Shown: positions 45,201-57,865, counted from the stretch's first letter. The stretch: DNA of 64,000 nucleotides from Omphiscola glabra (GCA_964017045.1 OZ024794.1:5740329-5804328), one strand, 5' to 3'. The notes: a model not told the origin generated them from the sequence alone. Translations and numbers: made by a program.

Positions 45201-48200
45201 ATTTTGTATGAATGGAGGTTGTGTATTCTGAGTGAACGCAGGTTGTGTATTCTGTGTGAATGGAGGTTGTGTATTCTGTGTGAATAAAGGTTGTGTATTA
45301 TGTATGAATGGAGGTTGTGTATTCTGTATGAATGGAGGTTGTGTATTCTGTTTGAATGAAGTTTGTGTATTCTTTGTGAATGGAGATTGTGTATTCTGTA
45401 TGAATGCAGGTTGTGTATTCTGTATGAATGTAGGTTGTGTATTCTGTATGAATGTAGGTTGTGTATTCTGTGTGAATGGAGGTTGTGTATTCTGTGTGAA
45501 CGCAGGTTGTGTATTCTGTGTGAATGGAGGTTGTGTATTCTGTGTGAATGGAGGTTGTGTATTCTGTATGAATGGAGGTTGTGTATTCTGTATGAATGGA
45601 AGTTTTATTTTCTGTATGAATGGAGGTTGTGTATTCTTCGTGAATGGAGATTGTGTATTCTGTATGAATGCAGGTTGTGTATTCTGTATGAATGGAGGTT
45701 GTGTATTCTGTGTGAATGGAGGTTGTGTATTCTGTATGAATGGAAGTTGTGTATTCTGTATGAATGGAGGTTGTGTTTTCTGTATGAATGGAGGTTGTGT
45801 ATTCTTCGTGAATGGAGATTGTGTATTCTGTATGAATGCAGGTTGTGTATTCTGTATGAATGGAGGTTGTGTATTCTGTATGAATGTAGGTTGTGTATTC
45901 TGTGTGAATGGAGGTTGTGTATTCTGTATGAATGCAGGTTGTGTATTCTGTATGAATGGAGGTTGTGTATTCTGTATGAATGGAGATTGTGTATTATTTG
46001 TGAATGGAGATTGTGTATTTTGTATGAATGGAGGTTGTGTATTCTTTGTGAATTGAGGTTGTGTATTCTGTATGAATGGAGGTTGTGTATTCTGTATGAA
46101 TGGAGGTTGTGTATTCTGTATGAATGGAGGTTGTGTATTCTTTGTGAATGGAGGTTGTGTATTCTTGAATGGCGGTTGTGTATTCTGTATGAATGGAGGT
46201 TGTGTATTCTGTTTGATTGGAGTTTGTGTATTCTTTGTGAATGGAGGTTGTGTATTCTGTATAAATGGAGGTTGTGTATTCTTTGTGAATGGAGGTTGTG
46301 TATTCTTGAATCGAGGTTGTGTATTCTGTATGAATGGAGGTTGTGTATTCTGTGTGAATGGAGATTGTGTATTCTTTGTGAATGGAGGTTGTGTATTCTG
46401 TATGAATGCAGGTTGTGTATTCTGTATGAATGGAGGTTGTGTATTCTGTATGAATGGAGATTGTGTATTCTGTATGAATGGAGTTTGTTAATTCTGTATG
46501 AATGGAGGTAGTGCAATCTTTGTTAATGGAGGTTGTCCATTCTTTGTGAATGGAAATTGTGTATTCTGTATGAATGAGGGTTGAGTAATCTTTGTGAATG
46601 GAGATTGTGTATTCTGTATGAATGGAGGTTGTGTATTCTTTGTGAATGGAGATTGTGTATTCTGTATGAATGGAGGTTGTGTATTCTGTATGAATGGAGA
46701 TTGTGTATTCTGTATGAATGGAGGTTGTGTATTATGTATGAATGGAGATTGTGTATTCTGTATGAATTGAGGTTGTGTATTATGTATGATTGGAGATTGT
46801 GTATTCTTTGTAAATGGAGATCGTGTATTTTGTATGAATGGAGGTTGTGTATTCTTTATGAATGGATATTGTGTATTCTGTATGAATGGAGGTTGTGTAT
46901 TCTTTGTAAATGGAGGTTGTGTATTCTGTATGAATGGAGGTTGTGTATTCTGTATGAATGGAGGTTGTGTATTTTGTATGAATGGAGGTTGTGTATTCTT
47001 TGTGAATGGAGGTTGTGTATTCTTGAATGGCGGTTTTGTATTCTGTATGAATGGAGGTTGTGTATTCTGTGTGAATGGAGGTTGTGTATTCTGTGTGAAT
47101 GGAGGTTGTGTATTCTGTATGAATGGAGGTTGTGTTTACTTTGTGAATGGAGGTTGTGTATTCTATAATGGAGGTTGTGTATTCTGTATGAATGGAGGTT
47201 GTGTATTCTGTGTGAATGGAGGTTGTGTATTCTGTGTCGATGGAAGATGTGTATTCTTTTTGAATGGAGGTTGTGTATTCTGTATGAATGCAGGTTGTGT
47301 ATTCTGTGTCAATGGAGGTTGTGTATTCTATGTGAATGGAGATTATGTATTCTGTATGAATGGAGGTTGTGTATTCTGTGTGAATGGAGGTTGTGTATTA
47401 TGTGTTTATGGAGGTTGTGTATTCTGTATGAATATAGGTTGTGTATTCTGTATGAATGGAGGTTGTGTATTCTTTGTGAATTGAGGTTGTGTATTCTGTA
47501 TGAATGGAGGTTGTGTATTATGTATGAATGGAGGTTGTGTATTCTGTATGAATGGAGGTTGTGTATTCTGTATCAATGGAGTTTGTGTATTTTGTATGAA
47601 TGGAGGTTGTGTATTCTTTGTGAATGGAGGTTGTGTATTCTCTATGAATGGAGGTTGTGTATTATGTATGAATGGAGGTTGTGTATTCTTTGTGAATGGA
47701 GGTTGTGTATTATGTATGAACGCAGGTTGTGTATTCTGTGTGAATGTAGGTTGTGTATTCTGTGTGAATGGAGGTTGTGTATTCTGTATGAATGGATTTT
47801 GTGTTTTCTTTGTGAATGGAGTTTGTGTATTTTGTATGAATGGAGGTTGTGTATTCTTTGTGAATGGAGATTGTGTATTCTGAATGAATGGAGGTTGTGT
47901 ATTCTGTATGAATGGAGGTTGTGTATTCTTTGTGAATGGAGGTTGTGTATTCTTATATGGCGGTTGTGTATTCTGTATGAATGGAGGTTGTGTATTCTGT
48001 TTGATTGGAGTTTGTGTATTATGTGTGAATGGAGGTTGTTTATTCTGTATAAATGGATGTTGTGTATTCTTTGTGAACATAGTTTGTGTATTCTTAAATG
48101 GAGGTTGTGTATTCTGTATGAATCGAGGTTGTGTATTCTGTATGAATGGAAATTGTGTATTCTGTATGAATGGAGATTGTGTATTCTTTGTGAATGGAGA

Positions 48201-49248
48201 TTGTGTATTTTTTATGAATGGAGGTTGTGTATTCTTTGTAAATGGAGATTGTGTATTCTAAATGAATGGAGGTTGTGCATTCTTTGTGAATGGAGGTTGT
48301 GTATTCTGTATTAATGGAGGTTGTGTATTCTGTATGAATGGAGGTTGTGTATTCTGTGTGAATGGAGGTTGTGTATTCTGTATCAATGATGGTTGTGTAT
48401 TCCTTTTGAATGGAGGTTGTGTATTCTGTATGAATGGAGGTTGTGTATTCTGTATGAATGGAGGTTGTGTATTCTTTGTGAATGCAGGCTGTGTATTCTG
48501 TATGAATGGAGGATGTGTATTCTGTATGAATGGATGTTGTGTATTCTGTATGAATGGAGGTTGTGTATTCTTTGTGAATGCAGGTTGTGTATTTTGTATA
48601 AATGGAGGTCGTGTATTCTGTGTGAATGTAGGTTGTGTATTCTGAATGGAGGTTGTGTATTCTGATAAATGCAGGTTGTGTATGCTGTTTGATTGGAGGT
48701 TGTGTATTCTGTGTGAATGGAGGTTGTGTATTCTGTGTGAATGGAGGTTGTGTATTCTGTGTGAATGGAGGTTGTGTATTCTGTATGAATGGAGGTTGTG
48801 TATTATTTGTGAATGGAGGTTGTGTATTCTTGAATGGAGGTTGTATATTCTGTATGAATGGAGGTTGTGTATTCTGTGTGAATGGAGGTTGTGTATTCTG
48901 TGTCAATGGAGGTTGTGTATTCCTTTTGAATGGAGGTTGTGTATTCTGTATGAATGGATGTTGTGTATTCTGTATGAATGGAGGTTGTGTATTCTTTGTG
49001 AATGCAGGCTGTGTATTCTTTATGAATGGAGGATGTGTATTCTGTATGAATGTAGGTTGTGTATTCTGTATGAATGGAGGTTGTGTATTCTTTGTGAATG
49101 CAGGTTGTGTATTTTGTATAAATGGAGGTCGTGTATTCTGTGTGAATGTAGGTTGTGTATTCTGAATGGAGGTTGTGTATTCTGATAAATGCAGGTTGTG
49201 TATGCTGTATGAATGGAGGTTGTATAATCTGTATAAATGGAGGGTTTA
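39243..49248. repeat. 10-kb satellite-like array, 24-bp unit, ~415 copies
   Basis: The unit is GAATGGAGGTTGTGTATTCT+GTAT. The plus strand is almost C-free and rich in G and T. Copies vary mainly at four positions (GTAT/GTGT/TTGT/TATGT variants), forming recognisable higher-order patterns. Because 24 is divisible by three and the unit lacks stops in several frames, long Cys/Asn/Gly, Trp/Arg/Leu/Cys or His/Asn/Leu frames appear on both strands. Their mutual overlap, lack of non-repeat ends and lack of start context argue against coding. Confidence 0.97.
39350..44669. repeat. 2,660-bp tandem segmental duplication inside the 24-bp array
   Basis: The pattern of unit variants from about 39,350 to 42,009 repeats from about 42,010 to 44,669 with an offset of exactly 2,660 bp. 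Whole 406-residue translations in the two copies (40,440-41,660 and 43,100-44,320) are identical. One difference I noticed is GGTCGT at 39,687 against GATCGT at 42,347. A third partial copy follows from about 44,960 at an offset near 2,198 bp, with missing units. Confidence 0.9.
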
Positions 49249-49309
49249 AATTTTAAAGGGTAGCAAAGCTAAGCAAGACCACGTCTATCTATTGGCTACT
49301 TCTATGTAG

Positions 49310-49705
49310 GATGTCTTTACTGTCCTGTCTTTACTGTCCTGTCTTTATTGTCCTGTATTTATTGTAATGTCTTTACTGTACTGTCTTTACTGCCCTGTTT
49401 GTATTTGCCTAGGTTTCATTTACCTAGACTATCCGTCTTAGTGCTGTCGTTGGCTGTCCATATTAGTGCTATCTTTGACTTTAAATCTCTTTGCTGTGCC
49501 TAGGCCTTTTAGTGCTATCCTTGTCTGTCCTTCTTAGTGCTGTCCAGGGATGTCCATCTTAGTGCTATCCTTGGCTGGCTGTTTTGGTGCTGTCCAAGGA
49601 TGTCCATCTTAGTGCTATCCTTGGCTGTCCATCTTAGTCCTATCCTTGTCTGTCCTTCTTAGTGCTGTCCAGGGATGTCCATCTTAGTGCTATCCTAGGC
49701 TGTCC
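49310..49705. repeat. two degenerate repeats, 14-bp then 25-bp units
   Basis: TGTCTTTACTGTCC units (49,310-49,400) are followed by TGTCCATCTTAGTGCTATCC+TTGGC units (49,440-49,705). Confidence 0.85.
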
Positions 49706-49774
49706 ATCACAGAGCTTGGGGAAATTCTAAAAAAAATTACGAGGTCACCTCCACCGACATATCTGCGCCATTTC

Positions 49775-50668
49775 TGAAAAGGTTGTCCCATTCTAAAGAG
49801 CTCATCTCATTTCTGAAAAGGTTGCCCCATTCTAAAGAGCTCATCTCATTTCTGAAAAGGTTGTCCCATTCTACAGAGCTCATCTCATTTCTGAAAAGGT
49901 TGTCCCATTCTACAGAGCTCATCTCATTTCTGAAAAGGTTGCCCCATTCTACAGAGCTCATCTCATTTCTGAAAAGGTTGCCCCATTCTACAGAGCTCAT
50001 CTCATTTCTGAAAAGGTTGCCCCATTCTACAGAGCTCATCTCATTTCTGAAAAGGTTGCCCCATTCTACAGAGCTCATCTCATTTCTGAAAAGGTTGCCC
50101 CATTCTACAGAGCTCATCTCATTTCTGAAAAGGTCGCCCCATTCTACAGAGCTCATCTCATTTCTGAAAAGGGTGCCCCATTCTACAGAGCTCATCTCAT
50201 TTCTGAAAAGGTTGTCCCATTCTAAAGAGCTTATCTCATTTCTGAAAAGGTTGTCCAATTCTACAGAGCTCATCTCATTTCTGAAAAGGTTGTCCCATTC
50301 TACAGAGCTCATCTCATTTCTGAAAACGTTGTCCCATTCTACAGACCTCATCTCATTTCTGAAAAGGTTGTCCAATTCTACAGAGCTCATCTCATTTCTG
50401 AAAAGGTTGTCCCATTCTATAGAGCTCATCTCATTTCTGAAAAGGTTGTCCCACTCTACAGAGCTCATCTCATTTCTGAAAAGGTTGTCCCATTCTACAG
50501 AGCTCATCTCATTTCTGAAAAGGTTGTCCCATTCTACAGAGCTCATCTCATTTCTGAAAAGGTTGCCCCATTCTACAGAGCTTATCTCATTTCTGAAAAG
50601 GTTGCCCCATTCTACAGAGCTCATCTCATTTCTGAAAAGGTTGCCCCATTCTACAGAGCTCATCTCAT
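49775..50668. repeat. minisatellite, 39-bp unit, ~23 copies
   Basis: The unit begins GGTTGCCCCATTCTACAGAG and continues CTCATCTCATTTCTGAAAA. Copies with GTCCCA flank a central block with GCCCCA. Long frames on both strands (13-residue period) are repeat artefacts. Confidence 0.96.
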
Positions 50669-50799
50669 AGCGTTATTGCAGCTTGGTTTTTGGCCAGAAG
50701 ATAATGATGTTTTTTTTCATAAGCATTTGACATTACTTCATAGGTTCTCTAACACTGTGACATCTTCAGTGGCTTTTTGATCACATGATTGTGTCCTCC

Positions 50800-51345
50800 A
50801 TTCTCATGATCGATGCTCTCATAGCGTCTAAAGTATTATGTTCTCGTAGCATCTAAGGAGTCTAATGATCTTTGTTCTCTTAGCGTCTAATTATCTATGT
50901 TCTCCTATCATCTAACGATCTATGTTCTCCTAGTGTCTAATGATCTATGTTTTGCTAGTGTCTAATGGTCTATGTTCTAATAACATCTAATGATATATGT
51001 TTACATAGTCTCTAATGATCTATGTTCTCCTAGCTTCTTTGATCTAAGTTCTCATAGCATCTAATGATCTATGTTCGTTCTTATAGCCTCTAATGATCTA
51101 AGTTTCCATAGACTTTAGTGATCTTTGTTCTTATAGCCTCAAAAGACCTATGTTCCCTTAGCGTCTAATGATCTATGTTCTCATAGCGTCTAAAGATCTA
51201 AATCTCCTAGCCTCTATTTACCTAAGTTCCCGAAGCGCCTAATGATCTTCTTTCTCCTATCATCAAATGATATATGTTCTCATATCATATAATGATCTAT
51301 GTTCTCCTAGAATCTAATAACCTATATTCTCCTAGTGTTGACTTA
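50800..51345. repeat. degenerate minisatellite, ~25-bp unit, ~21 copies
   Basis: Variations on TCTAATGATCTATGTTCTCC+TAGCG, more diverged than neighbouring arrays. Confidence 0.88.
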
Positions 51346-51599
51346 AAAACCCATTCTTTCATTCTTTATGGGTTTTGTTACTTGATAGTTAGCAATGCTA
51401 TTTCACCGACGTAGAGTAGTTCCATTTTCAAACTTGCCTCTTCTCTTCCTGGTTATTAAGTGAACCAATCAATAGCCAGCGAGAAGAGAATCTAAGAGAG
51501 ATTGCACAAGAGCTTTCTCTCAGACTTAAGTCAAAGCAAGGAATGGTTCAGTGGGGTTGCCATTATGGATAGATTAAACCACATCTTTTCAGTCTCAGC

Positions 51600-51978
51600 A
51601 ATGACAAGCTCTCTAGGGTGGCCATTATGGAGAACATGACAGTCTCTAGGGTGGCCATTATGGAGAACTTGACATTCTCTAGGGTGGCCATTATGGAGAA
51701 CTTGACAGTGACTAGAGTGCCCATTATGGAGAACTTGACAGTAACTAGGGTGGCCATTATGGAGAACTTGACAGTCTCTAGGGCGGCCATTATGGAGAAC
51801 TTGACATTCTCTAGGGTGTCCATTATGGAGAACTTGACAGTCTCTATGGTGGCCATTATGGAGAACTTGACAGTCTCTAGGGCGGCCATTATGAAGAACG
51901 TGACATTCTCTAGGAAGGCCATTATGGAGAACTTGACATTCTCTAGGGTGGCCATTATGGAGAACTTGACATTCCAAG
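51600..51978. repeat. minisatellite, 33-bp unit, ~11 copies
   Basis: The unit begins AGGGTGGCCATTATGGAGAA and continues CTTGACAGTCTCT. Open frames of 11-residue period on both strands are artefacts. Confidence 0.95.
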
Positions 51979-52104
51979 TTGTCTTAGATTAATTTAATTA
52001 GAAATACTAAGCAGTATTTGTGGGGAATGCCCCAAAGATTCTGAGATTGTGAGAATCTTTCAAAGTGACTTTCGGCGAAGGTTTTCAAATACATTCTCTT
52101 AATA

Positions 52105-52482
52105 CATCCAACAAGACACTGTAGTCTACCAAGACACAGTAGTCCATCAAGACATGGTAGTCCATCAAGATACAGTAGTCTACAAGACACAGTAGCTCAC
52201 CAAGACACAGTAGTCCACCAAGACATGGTAGTCCACCAAGAGATTGTAGTCCACAAAGACACAGTAGTCCACCGAAACACGATAGTCCACCAGACACAGT
52301 AGTCCAACAAGACATGGTAGTCCACTAAGAGATTGTAGTCCACAAAGACACAGTAGTCCACCATGACACAGTAGTCCACCAAGACACAGTAGTCCACCAA
52401 GACACATAAGTCCACCAAGACACAGTAGTCTACCAAGACACAGTAGTCCACTATGACACAGTAGTCCACCAAGACAAAGTAC
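52105..52482. repeat. minisatellite, 18-bp unit, ~21 copies
   Basis: The unit is AAGACACAGTAGTCCACC. A marked AAGAGATTGTAGTCCACA variant occurs twice about 91 bp apart. Confidence 0.94.
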
Positions 52483-52539
52483 AGAGATATCATTAGGCCA
52501 TCATGTGATCAACCCGAAACGCCCCTTAACTAAGGCCGA

Positions 52540-53620
52540 CACATTCCTATCTTATTATGTTCTTTCTATCACAGTATGTAATTCTTATCTCAGTATGTTC
52601 ATTCAGTATGTTCTTCTTATCTCAGTATTTTCTTCCTATATCAGTATGTTCTTCCTATCTCAGTATGTTCTTCTTATCTCATTTTTGTTCTTCCTATATC
52701 AGTATGTTCTTCCTATATCAGTATTTTCTTCCTATCTCAGTATATTTTTCCTATCTTAGTATGTTCTTGATATCTCCGTATGTTTTTTTCTGGCCCAAAT
52801 ATTGCTATCGCAGTTCGTTCTTCCTATATTAGTATGTTCTTCTTATCTCCGTGTGTTTTGTCTATCACAGTATGTTCTTCTTATCTCAGTATGTTCTTCC
52901 TATATCAGTATGTTCTTCCTATCTCAGTATGTTCTTCTTATCTCAGTATGTTCATTCTATCACAGTATGTTTTTCTTATCTCAGTATGTTCTTCCTATAT
53001 CAGTATGTTCTTCCTATCTCAGTATGTCCTTCTTATCTCAGTATGTTCATTCTATCTAGTATGTTCTTCCTATATCAGTATGTTCTTCCTATCTCAGGGT
53101 GTTCCTCTTATCTCATTGTGTTCTTCCTAAATTAGTTTGTTCTTCCTAAATCAGTATGCTCTTCCTATATCAGTATGTTCTTCCTATCCCAGAATGTTCT
53201 TCCTACCTCCATATTGTCTTCTCTGGCCCACACATTGCTATATCTGTATATTCTTCCTATCTCATTATGTCCTTTCTATCACAGTATGTTCTTATCTCAG
53301 TATGTTCTTCTTATCTCAGTATGTTCATTCTATCACAGTATGTTCTTCTTATCTCAGTATGTTCTTCCTATATCAGTATGTTCTTCCTATCTCAGTATGT
53401 TCTTCTTATCTCATTTTGTTCTTCCTAAATCAGTATGTTCTTCCTATATCAGTATGTTCTTCCTATCTCAGTATGTTCTTCCTACCTCAATATTTTCTTT
53501 GATGGCCCGCACATTGCTATCTCAGTATGTTCTTCCTATCTTAGCATGTTCTTCTTATCTCCATGTGGGTTTCTCTGGCCCATATATTGCTATATCAGTA
53601 TGTTCTTCTCAGTTCTTTGA
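52540..53620. repeat. minisatellite, 19-bp unit, ~52 copies, with higher-order structure
   Basis: The unit is AGTATGTTCTTCCTATCTC. Three insertions of the form TTTTTCTGGCCCAAATATTG, TTCTCTGGCCCACACATTGC and TTGATGGCCCGCACATTGCT break the array at about 52,790, 53,220 and 53,500, implying larger repeated blocks. Confidence 0.94.
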
Positions 53621-53849
53621 TTTGTTATATAATGCGTCCGAATACTTTGAGAGCGTGTGACGCCAACCAGATACTGTCCCTTGTTTAAGGACATTGCAGG
53701 TGGCTTTGGTCTTCCAAAGATTTTTTGGGATTTCTTCTGTGTACCAAATATCTTGGAGTGTCTCTTGCAAGGGGGTTTGGCATTATATCAGATATGCTTA
53801 CCCTTGTTTCATTTGAAACATCTAAGTGCTAACATATACCATTTAAGTA

Positions 53850-54015
53850 CAGCCTTGCCCAGACAACCCACGGTTGGACCTCGATATTGCATAAGTTTCT
53901 ATTCACACTTGCCTAGACAACCCGCGGTTGGACCTCGATATAGCATACGTTTCTATTCACGCTTGCCCTGACAACCCTCTGTTGGGCCTCGTTATTGCAT
54001 AAGTTTCTATTCAAC
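53850..54015. repeat. tandem repeat, ~65-bp unit, 2.5 copies
   Basis: Repeated TTGCCTAGACAACCCGCGGT and TGGACCTCGATATTGCATAA followed by GTTTCTATTCACAC. Confidence 0.85.
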
Positions 54016-54129
54016 ACTAAACAGTAGTTTCAATCGATAAATGATTCAATCCTAATCAAATGCCCAATCAATAATTTGTCACCACCAGACCTTCCTAACG
54101 GTTGTTTTTTTTTTTTGCTTTCGAACACA

Positions 54130-54515
54130 TCGATTTGATTTTCTGAACTTCAGTTTTCTCGAGAGATTTTCTGAACTTCAGTTTTCTCGAGAGATTTTCT
54201 GAACTTCAGTTTTCTCGAGAGATTTTCTGAACTTCAGTTTTCTCGAGAGATTTTCTGAACTTCAGTTTTCTCGAGAGATTTTCTGAACTTCAGTTTTCTC
54301 GAGAGATTTTCTGAACTTCAGTTTTCTCGAGAGATTTTCTGAACTTCAGTTTTCTCGAGAGATTTTCTGAACTTCAGTTTTCTCGAGAGATTTTCTGAAC
54401 TTCAGTTTTCTCGAGAGATTTTCTGAACTTCAGTTTTCTCGAGAGATTTTCTGAACTTCAGTTTTCTCGAGAGATTTTCTGGACTTCAGTTTTCTCGAGA
54501 GATTTTCTGGACCTC
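54130..54515. repeat. minisatellite, 28-bp unit, ~14 near-identical copies
   Basis: The unit is GATTTTCTGAACTTCAGTTT+TCTCGAGA. Each copy holds the palindrome TCTCGAGA. Copies are identical except the last two, which read CTGGACTTCAG and CTGGACCTCAG. Confidence 0.96.
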
Positions 54516-55262
54516 AGGGTCCACAGTAGAGCCTTCCATACTCGACATTTGGGTATGGCAGGAAGAGGGGGGGGGGCATTTGCATCCCACCCCCTGAATC
54601 GGCAGGTTTTTTATTTCAATTGCTATATACTCTAGCGCCCCCAGTAATAACATAACAAGCCGGACACGTTTTGCTTTCCCCCCCCCCCCCCCTTTTTCAT
54701 GAAAAACAAATTCCTGAAGTGAATTTCCTTAGGCGTACTTTAAACTTATTTTTTGGACCTTAGGGCTCTCAGTAGGGTACTCTTTTATCTTAAGGGTGAA
54801 TTTATTGATTTAAAGGTGAAGTAAATGTTTTTATTATGCAAGTGGTCTCATTCACATGTTTACTGTAGTCTTTTCAAATTTTTTTTTTTTTTTTTCATGT
54901 TGCGATCGACTGTTCATTCATTATTTCTGAATCTTTAGTGAATGGAAATGAACTATAGTTTATTTCGTATGACTATTGTTTAAGCTTAGAATTAGATTGT
55001 CTGGAGCGATGGCAATGTCACTGAGACTCGAAGTTTTAAACACATAATCGTAACTTGAGATCGCCTCTGCTTTGATTGGTAGCTAGACATTTCCAGCACT
55101 TTGTTGTGGATAAAGCACACGTGGTATTGTGTGGAGAGATGTACACTGGTAATCTTTTGTAAACATGTACACAGTGTGTACTTGACGTGGTTCTGTCACT
55201 ATCCCACATTTCGTCACAACTGTGTACATTTTATCTTCCTAAGATGTAAGTTTGTGAAAAAG
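54516..55262. other. unassigned intergenic sequence with homopolymer runs
   Basis: Contains poly-G (54,569), poly-C (54,677) and poly-T (54,880) runs; the first two flank about 110 bp and hint at another decayed MITE. No gene supported. Confidence 0.45.
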
Positions 55263-55264
55263 TA

Positions 55265-55915
55265 CTTTCACTGTGTCTGCATGTTAATTTTTCTGCAAGA
55301 GTGTACACTCATTTCTCTGTAAGATTGTACACTCATTTCGCTGTAGGAGTGTACATTAATTCATTTCTCTGTAATATTGTACATTTATTTCCCTGTAAGA
55401 GTCTACATTCTTTTCCCTATAAGATTGTACATTAATTTCCCTGTAAGATTGTACATTCATTTCCCTGTAAGAGTGTACATTCATTTCCCTGTAAGAGTCT
55501 ACATTCTTTTCCCTGTAAGATTGTACATTAATTTCCCTGTAAGATTGTACATTCATTTCCCTGTAAGAGTGTACATTCATTTCCCTGTAACATTGTACAT
55601 TCATTTCCCTGTAAGAGTGTACAGTCATTTCCCTGTAAGATTGTACATTAATTTCCCTGTAAGATTGTACATTCATTTCCCTGTAACATTGTACATTCAT
55701 TTCCCTGTAAGAGTGTACATTCATTTCCCTGTAAGAGTGTACATTCATTTCCCATTAAGAGTGTACATTCATTTCCCTGTAACATTGTACATTCATTTCT
55801 CTTTAAGATTGTACATTCATTTCCTTGTAAGATTGTACATTCATTTCCCTGTAAGAGTGTACATTCATTTCCCTGTAAGATTGTACATTCATTTCTCTTT
55901 AAGAATTTTTGTTCC
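55265..55915. repeat. minisatellite, 24-bp unit, ~27 copies
   Basis: The unit is GTACATTCATTTCCCTGTAA+GAGT. Binary variation (GAGTGT/GATTGT, TCATTT/TAATTT) gives duplicated multi-unit blocks. Not related to the 24-bp array at 39-49 kb. Confidence 0.95.
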
Positions 55916-55984
55916 TTCCTCTGTAAAACTATCCGTTGGAAGGCACACTTTAGCACCTAAACCAAAAGTACATTAGACAACAAT

Positions 55985-56088
55985 TGGTACACAACTACTT
56001 TATTGGTACAAAACCTACTTTATTGTTACACACCTACTTTATTGGTACATACACCTTCTTTATTGGCACACACACCTACTAATACGGT
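55985..56088. repeat. short repeat, ~18-bp unit, ~5 copies
   Basis: The unit is approximately CTACTTTATTGGTACACA. Confidence 0.85.
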
Positions 56089-56089
56089 T

Positions 56090-56640
56090 CTATTCTGTCA
56101 TTGTACTGATCCCCAAATCTAATTACCATACACACACAGACTATTCCATGAACTCTGTACTTAGATGGTCAGACCCAGTTCCTTGTCACGTGTTTACTCT
56201 AGTCCGTTCACCACCCTCCCCGAGGCCCGTCACTGCACCAAGTCCCCGGAGAGACTCTCTCAAGACGTGAGGTTCAGTCCCCTTAATAGAAATCTCCACC
56301 ACCGAAATAGTTCAAGTTTCCGATAGAAGCCGGCGTTAAATGTGTTTACAAGAACAGACTTCCTCCACCCGTACCCCAACATCTCCCCCGAGTCCATAAC
56401 AGACATTCTTACACCTCCCTATCTCCCTATCCCCCACCCCCTCTACGTCTCAGAGACTAAACAATCCTCAGATTGTGTTACCGGCTGGATGAAGTTGAAT
56501 TTGTGACGTCAGCTGGAAAGGCGAAAATTGCCTGAAATCACAATCGTCTGACAGCATAATGATGAGAGCAATTCTTTCTTTTGCTGGCAGCCACTGTCAG
56601 CTGTCATGGGTTCATTAGTGCTTCTCTACTGAACTATTGA
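56090..56640. other. GC-richer unique block with a CRE
   Basis: A 500-bp non-repetitive patch, GC-rich from 56,190 to 56,460, with a perfect cAMP-response element TGACGTCA at 56,504-56,511. No coding frame or splice pattern supported. It could be regulatory. Confidence 0.35.
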
Positions 56641-56885
56641 AGGTAGATATCTTTATGGGTAGAAGTAGAACTTCAATGGGTAGAGTTGTTTATGTATAAA
56701 AGTCATTGAGGTAGATATGTTAATGGATAGAAGTTCATTGGTGTAGACATCTTTATGAATATATTTTTATTGGGTAGTGTTGTTTATGAATAGAAGTTCA
56801 ATGGGGTAAAGTTGTTTATGGATAGAATTTCCATAAGGTAGAGTTGTTTATGGATAGAAGTTTAATCGTGTATATTTGTTGCATA
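56640..56885. repeat. degenerate ~35-bp repeat
   Basis: Recurrent GTAGAGTTGTTTATGGATAG followed by AAGTTCAATGG. Confidence 0.75.
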
Positions 56886-57039
56886 AAAGTAAATCTTCGG
56901 GCCTCCCATATAGAATGCCAATCTATGTTTAGCTAATCTCGCCAAACAAAGCATCTAAATATATTCAAGGAAAAATTTAATAGCAAATGTTAGAGAGAAA
57001 AAACTGAACATTTAACTTGAGACGCAGTTTAAAATGATT

Positions 57040-57865
57040 TATATCGAGACCCGCCTCAAGACATTTGTCTTATCCAAAGTCCCAGCATGAAGACATTTAT
57101 CTTACCCAAAGTCTCAGCATGAAAACATTTGTCTTACCCAAAGTCTCAGCATGAAAACATTTGTCTTACCCAAAGTCTCAGCATGAAAACATTTGTCTTA
57201 CCCAAAGTCTCAGCATGAAGACATTTATCTTACCCAAAGTCTCAGCATGAAAACATTTGTCTTACCCAAAGTCTCAGCATGAAAACATTTATCTTACCCA
57301 AAGTCTCAGCATGAAAACATTTGTCTTACCCAAAGTCTCAGCATGAAAACATTTGTCTTACCCAAAGTCTCAGCATGAAAACATTTGTCTTACCCAAAGT
57401 CCCAGCATGAAAACATTTGTCTTACCCAAAGTCCCGGCACAAAGACATCTGTCTTACCTAAATTCCGGCAGAAAGACATTTGTCTTACCCAAAGTCCCGA
57501 CACAAAGACATTTGTCTTACCCAAAGTCTCGGCACAAAGACATTTGTCTTACCCAGAATCCAGGCACATAGACATTTGTCTTACCCCAAGTCCCGGCACA
57601 AAGACATCTGTCTTACCTAAATTCCGTCAGAAAGACATTTGTCTTACCCAGATTCCCGGCACAAAGACATGTGTCTTACCCAGATTCCCGGCACAAAGAC
57701 ATTTGTCTTACCCAGATTCCCGGCACAAAGACATTTGTCTTATCCAGATTCCTGACACAAAGACATTTGTCTTACCCAGATTCCCGGCACAAAGACATTT
57801 GTCTTACCCTGATTCCCGGCACAAAGACATTTGTCTTACCCAGATTCCTGACACAAAGATGTTCA
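57040..57865. repeat. minisatellite, 32-bp unit passing into 31-bp variants, ~26 copies
   Basis: The left half unit is CATTTGTCTTACCCAAAGTC+TCAGCATGAAAA (32-bp spacing measured at 57,126 and 57,158). The right half reads CCAGATTCCCGGCACAAAGA. The gradual switch shows spatially separated subfamilies. Confidence 0.94.

Noticed and set aside
39246..49185. Many long open frames (up to 406 codons) on both strands with Cys/Asn/Gly, Trp/Arg/Leu/Cys or His/Ser/Asn periodic peptides
   Set aside because: All come from the 24-bp array, whose unit length is a multiple of three and lacks stops in several frames. They overlap one another on both strands and have no non-repeat ends, so I treat them as artefacts, not repeat proteins.
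49737..50670. Two opposite frames of about 300 codons with a 13-residue period
   Set aside because: Same reasoning: a 39-bp tandem array read in frame on both strands.
51531..51992. Frames with an 11-residue MENLTV-type period
   Set aside because: Product of the 33-bp minisatellite; no start context, splice sites or unique sequence.
55356..55976. Frames of 130-199 codons with an 8-residue period
   Set aside because: Product of a 24-bp minisatellite on both strands.
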